Origin: Diphasiastrum complanatum
Taxonomy: Eukaryota; Streptophyta; Lycopodiopsida; Lycopodiales; Lycopodiaceae
Reading direction: 5' to 3'
Assembly: GCA_029204225.1 (NCBI GenBank)
Contig: CM055097.1
Coordinates: forward strand, 26,691,039 to 26,755,038
DNA length: 64,000 nt
Shown here piece after piece: positions 62,625 through 64,000 of the stretch. A model generated the notes under the pieces. The model was not told the origin of the DNA and made no database searches. It worked only from the letters and a program-made list of their open reading frames with translations. Positions within the stretch are counted from its first letter, which is position 1. Each line of letters begins with the position of its first letter. Position numbers and translations under genes: made by a program.

Positions 62625-63745
62625 TAAAGCTGAAAGGATTAAACCTCATGGATTTTTACACCCACTACCTGTGCCAGAAGGAAGATGGGAGAGTATCTCC
62701 ATGGATTTTGTCACCAACTTGCCTCGCACGCAGTTGCAACATGATTCTATCTTGGTCGTAGTTGATAGACTCACGAAAATGGCTCATTTCATTCCAACGC
62801 GTAAAAAGATTGATGCGGCTGGAGTAGCTAATTTGTTTATCGAGCATGTGTTTAGACTTCATGGGTTATCGTCATCCATAGTGTCTGACAGGGATACTCG
62901 ATTCACTGGAAACTTTTGGACTGCAGTTATGCCCAAACTAGAAGTCCATTTGAGAATGAGCAGTACGGAGGAGCATCTTGAAACGGATGGCCAAACTGAG
63001 AGAGTCAACCAGATCTTAGATAATCTGCTTAGGGCATTTGGTGGGGATAAGCAAACTCAGTGGGAGAACTACTTGCCACTGTTGGAGTTTGCTTACAATG
63101 ACAAGAAAAATGTGAGTACTAAGATGAGTCCTTTCGAACTTAACTATGGATTTAGGCCAGCTAGCCCTGTTACTGTAGGAATTCCTCAGAGAGTGCCTAC
63201 TGCGACTAATTTTCTAACTCAAATGAATGAAATGCTTGAGTTAGTGAAGTTTAATATTAGGCAAGCGATGGATCGAGCTAAGTCTTACGCTAATCAGCAT
63301 CGCACGCCTAGAGAGTTTGTGGTAGGAGACATGGTGTTTCTCCAAGTACCCAAGGACTCTAAGACCCTTAAGACGGGCAAATGTTACAAGTTGTCCCCGC
63401 GTTATTGTGGACCCTGAAAAATTGTTAAAAGAATTAGTGATGTTTCTTATAAGTTTGATTTTCCTAAAACTTGTAAAGTGCATCTTGTATTTCATGTTTC
63501 TAGATTGAAACGGGTTTTACATAACGGTGATAACTTGTTGTCTGATGGTTTGTTTGCATTCTAGGAGCAGGGAGAAGTAACCCATGGGCCAGCGAGGGTA
63601 TTGGATAGGCGGGAGAGGCGTTTACGCAACCGTCTGATCCGTGAGTACTTGGTTGCTTGGCATGGTAGGCCTCTTTCTGATGCTACCTGGGAGACCGCGC
63701 ACAGTCTGCGTGCACAGTACCCTAGCTTTGCCATCGCGGACGATG
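62625..63745 (+). pseudogene. Gypsy integrase core and chromodomain
   Basis: The open frame 62617-63417 begins in the end of the integrase zinc finger (KAERIKPHGFLHPLPVP), then [50 protein letters not shown] and [14 protein letters not shown]. After a TGA at 63415 comes VYKF/DVSYKFDFP, LVFHVSRLKRVLH and the chromodomain [20 protein letters not shown] and WHGRPLSDATWETA. The integrase catalytic Asp lost in the other element is kept here, but the zinc finger is deleted. Confidence 0.87.
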
Positions 63746-64000
63746 TTACATGAGGGGGGAAGGGATGTTATAGCTTTTACTCCCTGTCCCGGTTGTTTAC
63801 TGTTTTTCGTTATAGATGTACTTCTTGTAAATACAGAAATGGCTAAGTCACCGGCCTGTGATGACCTTTGTAACAAAAATGTAAATAAAGCTGTTAATGA
63901 TGTTTCTGAGCCTCAGAGTCGCATGTTGCTTGGGTATAGGGTACTGGGTCATTAATTTGGAGTGGCTGGACTGACCTCCTAAAAAGTAGGAGTTGACTAG
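63746..64000 (+). repeat. Polypurine tract and 3' LTR start (cut by window)
   Basis: GAGGGGGGAAGGGA directly precedes TGTTATAGCTTTTACTCC at 63766, the LTR start. Similarity to 58893-59127 continues to the last base of the window. Confidence 0.82.

Larger units (their letters stand above)
58893..64000 (+). mobile_element. Chromodomain Ty3/gypsy element, deleted, runs to the window end
   Basis: The 5' LTR from 58893 and the 3' LTR from 63766 share long blocks (GGTTGTTTACTGTTTT-like start, ACCTTTGTAACA, GAGTCGCATGTTGCTT, GGTGCTGGGTCATTAATT, CCTAAAAAGTAGGAG). Between them lie foreign copia and TRIM-like sequence (about 59340-60898), then protease, RT, a truncated integrase and a chromodomain. 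The second LTR is cut by the window end. Confidence 0.85.

Overview
This window looks like nuclear DNA from a land plant, most likely a seed plant with large, transposon-inflated introns. The evidence is two split plant genes with GT-AG introns up to about 12 kb, an AT-rich background, long GA/CT microsatellites, and Ty1/copia elements primed by initiator methionine tRNA. I cannot name the species; a gymnosperm or an early-diverging angiosperm would fit the intron sizes. There are no bacterial features.

Two host genes are visible, both on the + strand. The first (3624-12769) is the C-terminal half of an extra-large G protein (XLG), the plant-specific G-alpha-like family. Four exons in consistent phase encode 408 residues; the N-terminal half and the P-loop exon are not in the window. 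The second (41964 to about 56540) is a class I RPD3-type histone deacetylase closely resembling HDA19. Its seven exons encode 498 residues (501 if translation runs to a stop 12 bases past the last recognised exon), and all catalytic residues are present. Its first intron is 11,957 bp long and packed with retroelement fragments.

The 29 kb between the genes, the large HDAC intron and the 3' flank are mostly mobile DNA. From left to right: small elements with box-repeat ends in and near XLG; a probable Athila/Tat-like gypsy LTR with a tRNA-Asp type primer site (about 16.6-17.4 kb); an intact, young copia element on the - strand (18985-25133, 682-bp LTRs, 5-bp target duplication, one open 1319-residue polyprotein) inserted into that gypsy-like repeat; a run of decayed copia and gypsy pieces on the - strand (26.4-38 kb); further LTR relics (38-41 kb); inside the HDAC intron a copia fragment, a chromodomain gypsy element and a second copia element with at least two later insertions; then, beyond the last HDAC exon, a hAT-like miniature element with a perfect 8-bp target duplication, a LINE reverse transcriptase relic, and a second chromovirus (58893 to the window end) carrying a copia LTR inverted repeat and a miniature LTR-PBS-PPT-LTR (TRIM-like) array.

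The most unusual signals are: (i) several miniature elements that share one architecture (short inverted ends, dense repeats of a GC-rich 6-8-mer, then an A/T tract) but use a different box word in each; (ii) the TRIM-like array with a 53-bp internal domain; (iii) a chimeric ORF joining a copia gag start to unrelated sequence; (iv) an XLG whose G3 region keeps Val-Gly-Gly. I found no wholly new multi-gene system.
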